64,000 bases of DNA, taken from Nucisporomicrobium flavum (GTDB lineage Bacteria; Actinomycetota; Actinomycetes; Mycobacteriales; Micromonosporaceae). The notes beneath the pieces are model-generated. The model was not told the DNA's origin, did no database searches, and saw only the letters and a list, made by a program, of their open reading frames with translations. Location of the stretch: assembly GCF_016464385.1 (NCBI RefSeq), contig NZ_JADMLH010000025.1, positions 1 through 64,000 of the forward strand, written 5' to 3'. Positions 8,092 through 16,723 of this stretch are shown here, piece after piece. The translations under genes and the position numbers were made by a program. Numbering within the stretch: position 1 is the stretch's first letter; the number at the start of each line of letters is the position of its first letter.

Positions 8092-9306
8092 TCAGGAGAG
8101 CACCCGCAGCCGTACGGTCTGGCTCATGGCACGGAGCTGGTCGAGCACGTCGGCGCTGTAGTGGCCGCTGATGTCGGTGATCAGGTAGCCGTAGTCGCCC
8201 TTCGTGCTCAGCAGCTGGCCCTCGACGTTCACCTGGTGCTCGGCGAGGATGCTGTTGACCTGCGCCAGGACGCCGGGCGTGTTGAGGTGCACGTGCACGA
8301 TGCGGCTCGTTCCACCCTGGGCGGGCAGGGCGATGCTGGGCAGGTTGACGCTCAGCGTGGTGTTGCCCTCCTCCACGAAGTGGACGAGCTTGTTCGCCAC
8401 GAAGTCGCCGATGTCCGCCTGCGCCTCCTCGGTGGATCCGCCGATGTGCGGGGTGAGGATGACGTTCGGCAGCCCGCGCAGCTCGGAGACGAACTCGTCG
8501 CCGCGGCCCTTCGGCTCCTTGGGGAACACGTCCACGGCGGCGCCGGCGAGGTGACCGCTGGTCAGCGCCTCGCGCAGCGCGACGTGGTCGACCACGATGC
8601 CACGGGACAGGTTGAGGAACAGCGAGCCCTCGCGCATCTTCGCGAACTGCTCCGCGCCGAAGAAGCCGGCGTTGCCCGGGCGGCCGTCGACGTGCAGCGT
8701 GACCACGTCCACCGACTCCAGCAGCTCCTCCAGGGTGCTGCACCGCTGGGCGTTGCCGAGCGCCAGCTTGTCGGCGGTGTCGTAGAAGGACACGTGCATG
8801 CCGAGGTTCTCCGCGAGCACCGACAGCTGGGTGCCGATGTTGCCGTACCCGACGATGCCGAGCCGGCGGCCGCGGACCTCGTGGCTGCCGTTGGCGGCCT
8901 TGTCCCAGACGCCCTTGTGCATCAGGTCGTTCTTCTCGGTGAGCCGGCGGGTCATCGCGATGATCTCGGCGAGGGCCAGCTCGACGACCGAGCGGGTGTT
9001 GGAGAACGGCGCGTTGAAGACGGCGATGCCGGCCTGGGACGCGTGCGCCAGGTCGATCTGGTCGGTGCCGATGCAGAACGCACCGATGGCGACGAGGCTG
9101 TCCGCGGCCTCCAGCGCCTTGGCGGTCACCTTGGTCTTGGAGCGGATGCCGAGCAGGTGGACGCCCGGGATGCGCTCGATGAGCTCGACCTCGTCGAGGG
9201 CGTTGCGGACGGACTCGACCTGGTAACCCTCTGCCTCGAGCCGGGACACCGCGTCGGGGTGGATGCTCTCGAGCAGCAGAACTCGTACCTTGGCTTGGTC
9301 GATCAT
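8092..9306 (-). CDS. serA: D-3-phosphoglycerate dehydrogenase, short ACT-domain form
   Basis: First enzyme of phosphorylated serine biosynthesis; oxidises 3-phosphoglycerate with NAD. 404 residues, matching the roughly 410-residue Escherichia coli-type enzyme rather than the roughly 530-residue actinobacterial form. Visible features: NAD-binding 'GYGNIGTQL', substrate and catalytic segments 'NLSRGIVVDHVAL' and 'LTPHIGGST', and a C-terminal ACT domain ('HLNTPGVLAQVNSILAEHQV') expected to bind serine for feedback inhibition. Start ATG 9306; GTG 9309 is adjacent. It is monocistronic; convergent with the upstream membrane protein gene. Confidence 0.93.
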   Translation of the reverse strand: MIDQAKVRVLLLESIHPDAVSRLEAEGYQVESVRNALDEVELIERIPGVHLLGIRSKTKVTAKALEAADSLVAIGAFCIGTDQIDLAHASQAGIAVFNAPFSNTRSVVELALAEIIAMTRRLTEKNDLMHKGVWDKAANGSHEVRGRRLGIVGYGNIGTQLSVLAENLGMHVSFYDTADKLALGNAQRCSTLEELLESVDVVTLHVDGRPGNAGFFGAEQFAKMREGSLFLNLSRGIVVDHVALREALTSGHLAGAAVDVFPKEPKGRGDEFVSELRGLPNVILTPHIGGSTEEAQADIGDFVANKLVHFVEEGNTTLSVNLPSIALPAQGGTSRIVHVHLNTPGVLAQVNSILAEHQVNVEGQLLSTKGDYGYLITDISGHYSADVLDQLRAMSQTVRLRVLS

Positions 9307-9377
9307 CACTTTCCGTTTCTCATGGGGAGTCGATCGTCCGGGCCGCCACGCCGAAGCCCAGCTCACAGCGTCCCAGC

Positions 9378-10340
9378 CTAATGCCCCGGATTGCCCGGAC
9401 CTCCCGGGTGTGCCGGAGGTCCCACCTGCCGGGCCGCGAGCCACGGGAGCAGCGCGTCGGCCTGGGCGCGCTGGAACTCGCGCACGTGCGGGATGCCGGG
9501 CGAGGGCAGCCGGGAGCGGTGCATGAAGTAACCGGTGAAGCCCGCCAGCACGTCGGTGGCCTGCGCGTGGTCCACGCCGGTGAGGAGGAGGTCGCCGGGG
9601 CCGCCGTACACGGTGATGTTCATGGCGAGCAGCAGGGTGTCCAGCCACTCCGGTGCCAGGCAGGCCCACGGCCAGTCGACGACCGTGATCGCGCCGTCCG
9701 GGCGTACCAGAAGATTGTCGGCCCGGATGTCACCGTGCGCGACCGTCTCGCCGGTCCGCAGGACCGTCAGGCCGCGCATCGCGGCCGCGTGCAGCTCACC
9801 CAGACGGACCGCGGCCCAGGGATCGAGGTCTTCCATCGGGTCGTCCGCGAGGGCGGCCCAGCCGGCGAAGTGGTCCGCGAGCACGTCGGCAGCCTGCGGC
9901 ACGCCGGAGATGCGCGACGGCGTGAGCGTTCCGGCGAGGTCGCGCAGGGCGGTCGCGGCCGCGTCCGTCTCGTCCTCCACCCAGGGGGTACGGGGATGAC
10001 GGCCGGCGATGTCCTCCAGGACCAGCACCACCCACTCGCCGTCGTCGAAGTAGCCGAGCAGCCGCGGCACCGGCGCGTCCCCGGGCATCTGCCGCGTGAC
10101 GTGGGCCTCGCGGCGGGCCATCTCGGCGGAGGTCACGTTGAGCGCGGTGCTGACCGCCTTGACGAAGGCCCGGCCGCCCGTCGCGGTCCGGACCCGGTCG
10201 GCGGTGCCGGGGGAGAAGCCGCCCCGCTGCGACTCGGCCGCCACGACCCGGTCGCCGAGCACGTCCTCGACCCGCCCGTGGACGGCGACGGGCAGGTCGT
10301 GCCAGCCGATACGGACGCCGGCCGCCCGGATGGTCGTCAT
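9378..10340 (-). CDS. Aminoglycoside phosphotransferase (APH)-fold kinase
   Basis: 320-residue small-molecule kinase of the APH/choline-kinase fold. The catalytic loop HGDIRADN is at about 202-209 and the metal-binding Asp of 'VVDWPWA' near 222. The N-terminal lobe carries 'AFVKAVS', with the ATP-contacting lysine. Most such actinobacterial proteins have unknown substrates (aminoglycosides, macrolides, sugars or choline), so resistance should not be assumed. ATG 10340 follows a G-rich Shine-Dalgarno region. It is divergent from the DrrAB operon, 149 bp away. Confidence 0.85.
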   Translation of the reverse strand: MTTIRAAGVRIGWHDLPVAVHGRVEDVLGDRVVAAESQRGGFSPGTADRVRTATGGRAFVKAVSTALNVTSAEMARREAHVTRQMPGDAPVPRLLGYFDDGEWVVLVLEDIAGRHPRTPWVEDETDAAATALRDLAGTLTPSRISGVPQAADVLADHFAGWAALADDPMEDLDPWAAVRLGELHAAAMRGLTVLRTGETVAHGDIRADNLLVRPDGAITVVDWPWACLAPEWLDTLLLAMNITVYGGPGDLLLTGVDHAQATDVLAGFTGYFMHRSRLPSPGIPHVREFQRAQADALLPWLAARQVGPPAHPGGPGNPGH

Positions 10341-10489
10341 CGCATCGCCCCCGTCACGCGAGATCACCTGGGAGGATCCTGGCAGGCGCGTCGCGGTTCG
10401 GAAACGGACTTCCCGGGTGGCCGGCCCGAACGGCGAAAATGTCGTACCGGCGCGGGACGATGCCGCCATGCCCAACGGAGGGACATGAG

Positions 10490-11461
10490 ATGAGCGCACC
10501 GGCCATCGAGACATCCGGTCTGGTCAAGACGTTCGGCGACAACCGCGCGGTCGACGGCGTCGACCTGACCGTCCCGCACGGGACCGTCTACGGGCTGCTC
10601 GGGCCCAACGGCGCGGGCAAGACGACGCTGGTCCGCGTCCTCGCGACCCTGCTGAGACCCGACGGCGGCCAGGCCCGGGTCTTCGGCCGCGACGTGGTGC
10701 GCGAGGCGGACGCCGTCCGCAGCCGCGTCAGCCTCACCGGGCAGTACGCCTCCGTCGACGAGGACCTCACCGGCACGGAGAATCTCGTCCTGCTCGCCCG
10801 CCTGCTCGGGCACGGCAAGCGCGCCGCCCGCGACCGGGCCGCGCAGCTGCTCGAGGCGTTCGGGCTCACCGACGCCGCCGGCCGTCAGGTGAAGAAGTAT
10901 TCGGGCGGCATGCGCCGGCGCATCGACATCGCCGCGAGCATCCTCAACACACCCGACCTGCTGTTCCTCGACGAGCCGACGACCGGCCTCGACCCGCGCA
11001 GCCGCAACCAGGTGTGGGACATCATCCGGGTGGTCGTCGCCCACGGCACCACCGTGCTGCTCACGACGCAGTATCTCGACGAGGCCGATCGGCTCGCCGG
11101 CCGGATCGCCGTCATCGACCACGGCAAGGTGATCGCCGAGGGCACCCCGGGCTCGCTGAAGGCGTCCATCGGCTCCGGCACCGTCCACGTACGCCTCCGC
11201 GACGCGGCGCAGAGACCGGAGGCGGAACGCCTGCTCACCACCGTCCTCGGCACGAGCGTCCAGGCGGGGACCGACCCGGTGGCGCTGACGGCCCGCGCCG
11301 GCAGTGCCGATTCCGAGCGTGGTGCTGCCGAGCACGCATCGCGCGCGCTGGCGGCGCTGGCCGACGCCGGGATCCTGGTGGACGACTTCTCGCTGGGCCA
11401 GCCGAGCCTCGACGAGGTGTTCCTGGCGCTGACGGACCGGAAGCCGGAGGCGGTGGCATGA
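10490..11461 (+). CDS. DrrA-type ABC transporter ATP-binding protein
   Basis: 323-residue ATPase of the daunorubicin-resistance (DrrA) class, powering export with the permease encoded next. Walker A GPNGAGKT at 38-45, signature YSGGM at about 137-141, Walker B LLFLDEP at about 157-163. The C-terminal extension ends in 'QPSLDEVFLALT', the DrrA-family motif needed for pairing with DrrB. Start ATG 10490 with GGAGGG upstream. Its TGA overlaps the permease ATG by four bases. Substrate unknown. Confidence 0.93.
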   Translation: MSAPAIETSGLVKTFGDNRAVDGVDLTVPHGTVYGLLGPNGAGKTTLVRVLATLLRPDGGQARVFGRDVVREADAVRSRVSLTGQYASVDEDLTGTENLVLLARLLGHGKRAARDRAAQLLEAFGLTDAAGRQVKKYSGGMRRRIDIAASILNTPDLLFLDEPTTGLDPRSRNQVWDIIRVVVAHGTTVLLTTQYLDEADRLAGRIAVIDHGKVIAEGTPGSLKASIGSGTVHVRLRDAAQRPEAERLLTTVLGTSVQAGTDPVALTARAGSADSERGAAEHASRALAALADAGILVDDFSLGQPSLDEVFLALTDRKPEAVA

Positions 11462-12315
11462 GCACGACCACGACGAACGAACCGGCCACCGTCTACACGC
11501 CGTCGGCCGATGCCCTGGGCGCGGTGCTGGCCCGCGAGGCGCGTCCGCCACGCGCCGGGGCCTGGTCGGCCTCGCTGACCTTCGGCTGGCGCGCGATCCT
11601 GAAGATCAAGCACGTCCCGGAGCAGCTCTTCGACGTGACGGCCTTCCCGATCATCATGACGCTGATGTTCACGTACCTCTTCGGCGGTGCGCTGGCCGGC
11701 TCGACGCGGGAGTACCTGCAGTTCCTGCTTCCCGGGATCATGGTCACCAGCGTCGTGATGATCACGATGTACACGGGCGTCGGCCTCAACACCGACATCG
11801 AGAAGGGCGTCTTCGACCGCTTCCGGACCCTGCCGGTCTGGCGTCCCGCCGCGCTGGTCGGAATGATCTTCGGCGATGTCCTGCGCTACGTCCTCGCGGC
11901 CACGACCATCATGGTGGTCGGCCTCGTGCTCGGCTTCCGCCCCGGCGGCGGCGTGATCGGTGTCCTCGCCGGCATCGGCCTGCTGGTCGTGTTCTCCTTC
12001 GCCTTCTCCTGGATCTGGACGATGTTCGGGCTGTTCCTGCGCTCGGAGAAGTCGGTGATGGGCGTCAGCATGCTGGTGCTGTTCCCGCTCACCTTCCTCA
12101 GCAACGTCTTCGTCGACCCGGGCACGATGCCGGGCTGGCTGCAGGGCTTCGTCGAGGTCAACCCGATCACCCATGTGGTGGCGGCGGTTCGCGCGCTCAT
12201 GGCCGGCGACTGGGACACGGGCGAGACGATGTGGGTGCTGGCGGCGAGCGCGGTCCTGCTGCTCGTCTTCGGGCCGCTGACGATGCGCCTCTACAACCGC
12301 AAGGGTGCGCGGTGA
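11458..12315 (+). CDS. DrrB-type ABC-2 transporter permease
   Basis: 285-residue membrane protein of the ABC-2 type with six predicted helices after an N-terminal cytoplasmic segment of about 60 residues. Family features include 'LQFLLPGIMVTSVV' near the middle and 'MLVLFPLTFLSNVFV' in the fifth helix, followed by 'NPITHVVAAVRALM'. It forms the channel for the DrrA-like ATPase. Translation is coupled to that gene (ATGA overlap) and to the small gene downstream (GTGA overlap). Exported compound unknown. Confidence 0.92.
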   Translation: MSTTTTNEPATVYTPSADALGAVLAREARPPRAGAWSASLTFGWRAILKIKHVPEQLFDVTAFPIIMTLMFTYLFGGALAGSTREYLQFLLPGIMVTSVVMITMYTGVGLNTDIEKGVFDRFRTLPVWRPAALVGMIFGDVLRYVLAATTIMVVGLVLGFRPGGGVIGVLAGIGLLVVFSFAFSWIWTMFGLFLRSEKSVMGVSMLVLFPLTFLSNVFVDPGTMPGWLQGFVEVNPITHVVAAVRALMAGDWDTGETMWVLAASAVLLLVFGPLTMRLYNRKGAR

Positions 12316-12545
12316 CCGACGTGGACGCGTGGCGCGAGCAGCTCGCGGCCCGCTCCGAGCAGCTGCGCCGGGCACAGGCCCTGACTGCCGCCGACCGGCG
12401 CGATCGGCGGCGGCGGCGTCTGCACGGCATGGTCGATCGCCACGCCGCGCGGCTCGCCCACCGCCGCAGCGCCGCCCCCGATGGGCCGGCGCCGCCGAAC
12501 CCGCCCGACCCGGCCGGCGCGGCGGCGCTGAAGCGGCCGGGCTGA
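12312..12545 (+). CDS. Small arginine-rich protein coupled to DrrAB
   Basis: 77-residue protein whose GTG overlaps the permease stop by four bases (GTGA), which makes translation likely. It is a charged helix: 'WREQLAARSEQLRRAQ', then 'DRRDRRRRRLHGMVDRHAA', then a Pro/Ala tail. No membrane segment or known domain. The position suggests a small accessory subunit of the exporter, but this is only inference. Directly after the stop are two 18-bp copies containing GGGCTGAAGCTGAGCC and a GGCCGCCC/GGGCGGCC hairpin (12572-12608), a probable terminator. Confidence 0.65.
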   Translation: MTDVDAWREQLAARSEQLRRAQALTAADRRDRRRRRLHGMVDRHAARLAHRRSAAPDGPAPPNPPDPAGAAALKRPG

Positions 12546-12586
12546 AGCTGAGCCGGGCTGAAGCTGAGCCGGGCCGCCCGTGAGGG

Positions 12587-13723
12587 CTATGACCAGGCCT
12601 GGGCGGCCGGGAGGGCGACGGTCACGACGAGGCCGCCCTCGTCGCGCGGCTCGAGGTGCACGTCACCGCCGTGGGCGCGGGCCACCGCGCGCACGATCGA
12701 CAGGCCGAGGCCCGCGCCGCCGGAGCCGGCGAGCCGGTCGGTGCCGGTGAGCCGGCGGAATGGTTCGAGGAGCGACGCCACCTCGTAGCGGGGCACGACC
12801 GGGCCGCTGTTGGCGACCTGCAGCGTGGCCCAGCCGTTGTGGGTGGCGGTGCTGACGCGGACCCAGCCGCCGGAGCTGAGGTTGTGCCGGGCCGCGTTGT
12901 CCAGCAGGTTCTGCACGAGGCGTTCCAGCAGCACCGGGTCGCCCAGCGTGGCGGCCTCGGCCAGGTCCGTCTTCACGTCGTCGGCGGCCGCGTGCTCGAC
13001 GATGTCGGCCAGGTCGACGTACGAGCGCTCGGTCAGCTCCCGTTCCGACCGGGCGAGCAGCAGCAGGCCGTCGATCAGCCGCCCGTGCCGCTGGTTGATG
13101 GCGAGCAGCGTCGTACCGAGCTGGGTCACCTCCGGCGAGGCGTCCTTCTCCAGCGCCACCTCGAGCAGGGTCCGGTTCAGCGTCAGCGGCGTACGCAGCT
13201 CGTGCGAGGCGTTCGCGATGAACCGACGCTGCCCGTCGAACGACCGGTCGAGGCGCGCCAGCATCACGTCGAACGTGTCCGCCAGCCGCTTCATCTCGTC
13301 GTCCGGACCCTTCAGCGCGATCCGCTCGTGCAGGCCGCGGTCGGCGGCCGGCGCCTCGGCGATGCGCCGGGCCGTGTCGGTGATCTGGTGCAGCGGCTGC
13401 AGCATCCGCCCGGCCACCAGCCAGCCCAGGGCCACCGCGGCCGCGCCGACCACGAGCAGCGCGATGCCGCCCTGGGTCAGCAACGCGGACAGCGCGTCGT
13501 CCCGCGTGATCTCGACGGCCCTCCGGAACACCACGTCCGGCTCCGACCCGTCGAGCAACCGGGTGCGCTGCACGTCGACCGACGTCGCCAGCCCGGCGAC
13601 CCCGGTCGGGAGCTGCCGGGACACGAGAACGTACGTCACGCCCAGCATCACGAGCCCGGCGAGCAGGAACAGGCCGCCGTACACGAGGGTCAGCCGGCCC
13701 CGAATGGTGAGCTTGAGCCTCAT
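12587..13723 (-). CDS. Sensor histidine kinase, export module 1
   Basis: 378-residue membrane kinase. Membrane helices at about 11-34 and 84-105 flank a short extracellular loop of about 50 residues. A HAMP linker follows, then the phosphoacceptor His174 in 'NASHELRTPL', an N-box 'VQNLLDNAARHN', and a G-box 'GLGLSIV'. The small sensor loop fits kinases that detect envelope perturbation or use a partner protein. It is translationally coupled (ATGA) to the response regulator upstream and divergent from the lipoprotein-adaptor-ABC operon it presumably controls. Confidence 0.93.
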   Translation of the reverse strand: MRLKLTIRGRLTLVYGGLFLLAGLVMLGVTYVLVSRQLPTGVAGLATSVDVQRTRLLDGSEPDVVFRRAVEITRDDALSALLTQGGIALLVVGAAAVALGWLVAGRMLQPLHQITDTARRIAEAPAADRGLHERIALKGPDDEMKRLADTFDVMLARLDRSFDGQRRFIANASHELRTPLTLNRTLLEVALEKDASPEVTQLGTTLLAINQRHGRLIDGLLLLARSERELTERSYVDLADIVEHAAADDVKTDLAEAATLGDPVLLERLVQNLLDNAARHNLSSGGWVRVSTATHNGWATLQVANSGPVVPRYEVASLLEPFRRLTGTDRLAGSGGAGLGLSIVRAVARAHGGDVHLEPRDEGGLVVTVALPAAQAWS

Positions 13724-14376
13724 CCGATGCGATACCCCACTCCCGGCTCGGTGAGCAGCACCGGCGGATCGCCCAGCTTCCGGCGCAGCTTCAGGATCGT
13801 CATGCGGACCGCGTGGGTGAACGGGTCGGCGTTCTCGTCCCACGCCTTCTCCAGCAGCTGCTCGGCGGAGACCGCGGTGCCGTCGGCCCGCAGCAGCTCG
13901 GCGAGCACCGCGAACTCCTTGCGGGACAACGGGACATAGCGGCCGTCCCGGTAGACCTCGCGCCGGTGCGGGTCCAGGCTGATCCCCGCCCGTCGCAGCA
14001 CCGGCGGGGTGGCCGGCCGGGAGCGCCGGCCCAGCGCGGCGACCCGGGCCGCCAGCTCGCGGAAGGCGAACGGCTTGACGAGGTAGTCGTCCGCGCCGAG
14101 GGCCAGCCCGTCGACGCGATCGTCCACGTCGGACGCGGCGGTCAGCATGAGGATCCGCAGGCTGCCGTCTTGTTGCGCCAGCTCGCGGCACACGTCGTCG
14201 CCGTGCACGAGCGGCAGGTCCCGGTCCAAGACCAGCACGTCGTAGTCGTTGACCGCGGCCCGTTCCAGCGCGGCGGCGCCGTCGTACACCACGTCGACCG
14301 CGTGGGCGTCGTGGCGCAGGCCGTCCGCGACCGTGTCGGCGAGCAGGCGCTCGTCCTCGACCACCAGGATCCGCAT
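13720..14376 (-). CDS. OmpR-family response regulator, export module 1
   Basis: 218-residue regulator. Receiver domain with acidic pair 'VEDE' at the N-terminus, phosphoacceptor Asp51 in 'VLDRDLP' and conserved Lys in 'YLVKPF'. The C-terminal winged helix contains 'PLSRKEFAVLAELL' and 'TILKLRRKLG'. GGGAGG lies directly before ATG 14376, supporting this start over an in-frame GTG upstream. First gene of a two-gene operon with its kinase, divergent from the efflux operon with a 125-bp intergenic region that probably holds its binding sites. Confidence 0.93.
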   Translation of the reverse strand: MRILVVEDERLLADTVADGLRHDAHAVDVVYDGAAALERAAVNDYDVLVLDRDLPLVHGDDVCRELAQQDGSLRILMLTAASDVDDRVDGLALGADDYLVKPFAFRELAARVAALGRRSRPATPPVLRRAGISLDPHRREVYRDGRYVPLSRKEFAVLAELLRADGTAVSAEQLLEKAWDENADPFTHAVRMTILKLRRKLGDPPVLLTEPGVGYRIG

Positions 14377-14501
14377 GCCTCCCATGGTGACCGGTGATCG
14401 CGTCACGTGGGCGTCACCGTTTTCGCTGACGGCGGGGAAACGCCCGGGGGTCTTCACTCGGCGCCGAGGCGGCCGCCCGGCCGCCGGGACGGAGACCAAC
14501 G

Positions 14502-15032
14502 ATGCGGACCAGAACGGTCCTCGCGCTCGGCCTGCTGCTCACACTGGCGGTGGGCGGGTGCGGCAAGGCGAAGGACGACGGTGGCGGGGTCGCCTCGGCC
14601 GGCGGTACGGCGACGCCCTCCAGCAGCGCCGCGGCGGCCGACAAGGAGGCCGACGCCGCGCTCAAGTTCTCGAAGTGCATGCGTGAGCAGGGGCTGACAT
14701 GGTTCCCCGATCCGGAGCCGGTCGGGCACGGGATGCGCCTGTCGATCCCCAAGGGCACGGACCAGGCGAAGCTTCAGAAGGCCATGGAGGCCTGCAAGAA
14801 GTACGCCCCGAACGGCGGCGAACCCCGCAAGCTGAACCCGGAGGAGCTGGAGAAGGCGCGGCAGATGGCCCAGTGCATGCGGGACCACGGCGTCAAGGAC
14901 TTCCCCGACCCCAACCCCGACGGCAACATCCGGATGCTGGGGGACAAGGGGCCCGGCGACCCGACGTTCGACAAGGCCATGGAGGCGTGCGACAAGTACG
15001 GGCCGGGTATCGCGGGCAGGGCGGGCTCATGA
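14502..15032 (+). CDS. Lipoprotein with duplicated C-M-R-x-x-G motif, export module 1
   Basis: 176-residue predicted lipoprotein: signal peptide with lipobox LAVGGC (Cys20), then a Ser/Ala-rich linker. The mature domain contains two related repeats, 'KCMREQGLTWFPDPEP' and 'QCMRDHGVKDFPDPNP'. Each is followed about 40 residues later by 'MEAC.KY', giving four regularly placed cysteines besides the lipid-anchored one, probably two disulfides. It sits on the outer face of the membrane. First gene of the efflux operon; its stop overlaps the adaptor ATG (ATGA). Role unknown; probably a sensor or substrate-binding partner. Confidence 0.88.
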   Translation: MRTRTVLALGLLLTLAVGGCGKAKDDGGGVASAGGTATPSSSAAAADKEADAALKFSKCMREQGLTWFPDPEPVGHGMRLSIPKGTDQAKLQKAMEACKKYAPNGGEPRKLNPEELEKARQMAQCMRDHGVKDFPDPNPDGNIRMLGDKGPGDPTFDKAMEACDKYGPGIAGRAGS

Positions 15033-16066
15033 GGGGCCGCTACCTCATCGCCGGCGCGGTGGCCGCCGTCGGTGCCGCGGCCCTCGTGGCGGCCGGGCTT
15101 CCGTCGGGCGGTGACGACGCCGCCCAGGCGACATCCGTGCCGCCGGGCACCGCGCGCGTGACGAAGCAGACGCTTGTCGACACCCAGTCGGTGGACGGCG
15201 AGCTCGGGTACGGCGACGCCACGAAGCAGAAGGCGCGCCTGTCCGGCACGGTCACCGCCCTGGCGGCCTCCGGTTCGACGGTCAGCCGGGGACGGGCGCT
15301 GTACCGCATCGACAACGACCCGGTCGTGTTGCTGTACGGGACGCTGCCCGCGTACCGCACGCTGTCCCCGGGCGACGACGGAAGAGACGTGAAGCAGTTC
15401 GAGGCCAACCTCTGGGCGCTCGGATATCGGGGGTTCACCGTCGACAAGTCGTACACGTCTGCCACCGCGGATGCGGTCCGCGACTGGCAGGACGACCTCG
15501 GGGTGCCGGAGACCGGCAGGGTCGACCCGGCCCGGATCGTCTACGCGGCCGGCAAGGTCCGCGTCGATTCCCGGCAGGCCGCCCCCGGCGACGTGGTGCA
15601 GCCCGGCGCCGCGCTGCTCAGCACCACCGGCACGGGCCGCGTGGCCACCGTCTCCCTCGAGGCCTCCGACGCGCGGCTGGCCCGTAAGGGCGCCGCGGTC
15701 ACCGTCACGCTGCCGGACGGCAAGCAGGCCAAGGGAAAGATCGTCGACGTCGAGACGACCGTGACGCCCGGCGAGGGGCAGCAGGAGGACACGACCACGT
15801 TCGACGTCACGGTCGGCGGTTTCAGCTCGGGCGCCCTCGACCACGCGGCCGTCACGGTCGACTTCACCGCGACGAAGCGTGACAACGTCCTGACCGTGCC
15901 GGTGGCCGCGCTGCTCGCGCTCGCCGAGGGCGGCTACGGGCTGGAGGTCGTGGAGGGGGACACCAGTCGGATCGTCGCCGTGCGCACCGGGATGTTCGCC
16001 GACGGGCGCGTCGAGGTCTCCGGCGCCGGCATCACCGACGGCACGACCGTGGGAACGCCGGCATGA
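15029..16066 (+). CDS. Membrane-fusion adaptor with peptidoglycan-binding domain, export module 1
   Basis: 345-residue secreted or membrane-anchored adaptor. N-terminal hydrophobic segment (about 5-24). A biotinyl-lipoyl-like hairpin half ('LSGTVTALAASGSTVSRG') is interrupted by an inserted PG_binding_1 domain ('DVKQFEANLWALGYRGF', 'TADAVRDWQDDLGV'). The second hairpin half ('APGDVVQPGAALL') and MacA/HlyD-like beta domains follow. In Gram-positive bacteria such adaptors link MacB-type ABC pumps to the wall. ATGA overlaps on both sides couple it to the lipoprotein and ATPase genes. Confidence 0.88.
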   Translation: MRGRYLIAGAVAAVGAAALVAAGLPSGGDDAAQATSVPPGTARVTKQTLVDTQSVDGELGYGDATKQKARLSGTVTALAASGSTVSRGRALYRIDNDPVVLLYGTLPAYRTLSPGDDGRDVKQFEANLWALGYRGFTVDKSYTSATADAVRDWQDDLGVPETGRVDPARIVYAAGKVRVDSRQAAPGDVVQPGAALLSTTGTGRVATVSLEASDARLARKGAAVTVTLPDGKQAKGKIVDVETTVTPGEGQQEDTTTFDVTVGGFSSGALDHAAVTVDFTATKRDNVLTVPVAALLALAEGGYGLEVVEGDTSRIVAVRTGMFADGRVEVSGAGITDGTTVGTPA

Positions 16067-16722
16067 GCGCGGTGGTCCAGCTCGGCGGCGCGACGAAGAC
16101 CTACCCCGGCGGGGTCACCGCGCTCGACTCGGTCACCATCTCCATCGGGTACGGCGAGATGACCGCGGTGGTCGGCCCCTCGGGCTCCGGGAAGTCCACG
16201 ATGCTGCACCTGATCGGTACGCTCGACCGCCCGTCCGCGGGAACCGTGCGCATCGACGGGCACGACGTCGCCGAGCTGTCGGACCGGCAACTGTCCGCCC
16301 TGCGCGCGCGGCGGATCGGCTTCGTGTTCCAGCAGTTCCACCTGGCTCCCGGCCGTACCGCGGTCGCCAACGTCGCGGACGGGCTGCTGTATGCGGGCGT
16401 ACCCCGGAGGGAGCGGGAGCGGCGCGCGATCGCCGCGCTGAACCGGGTGGGCCTCGGCGCCCGCCTGGGGCACCGCCCGCACGAGCTCTCCGGCGGCGAA
16501 CGGCAACGCGTCGCGGTGGCCCGCGCGGTGGCGGGCGACCCGGCGCTGCTGCTGGCCGACGAGCCGACCGGCAACCTGGATTCGGCGTCCGGCGCGGAGG
16601 TCGTCGAGATCCTGACCGAGCTCAACGCCGGCGGCACCACGGTCGTGGTGATCACGCACGACCGCGACCTGGCGGGCAGCCTGCCGCGGCAGATCCGCAT
16701 GCGTGACGGCCGGGTGATGTGA
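16063..16722 (+). CDS. MacB/LolD-type ABC ATPase, export module 1
   Basis: 219-residue ATPase. Walker A GPSGSGKST at 38-46, Q-loop 'GFVFQQFHL', signature 'LSGGERQRVAVARA', Walker B 'LLLADEPTGNLDS', and H-loop 'VVVITHD'. This is the MacB/LolD/FtsE subclass, which drives mechanotransmission through a FtsX-like permease rather than a conventional channel. Third gene of the operon; the permease gene begins one base after its stop. Confidence 0.93.
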   Translation: MSAVVQLGGATKTYPGGVTALDSVTISIGYGEMTAVVGPSGSGKSTMLHLIGTLDRPSAGTVRIDGHDVAELSDRQLSALRARRIGFVFQQFHLAPGRTAVANVADGLLYAGVPRRERERRAIAALNRVGLGARLGHRPHELSGGERQRVAVARAVAGDPALLLADEPTGNLDSASGAEVVEILTELNAGGTTVVVITHDRDLAGSLPRQIRMRDGRVM

Positions 16723-16723
16723 G

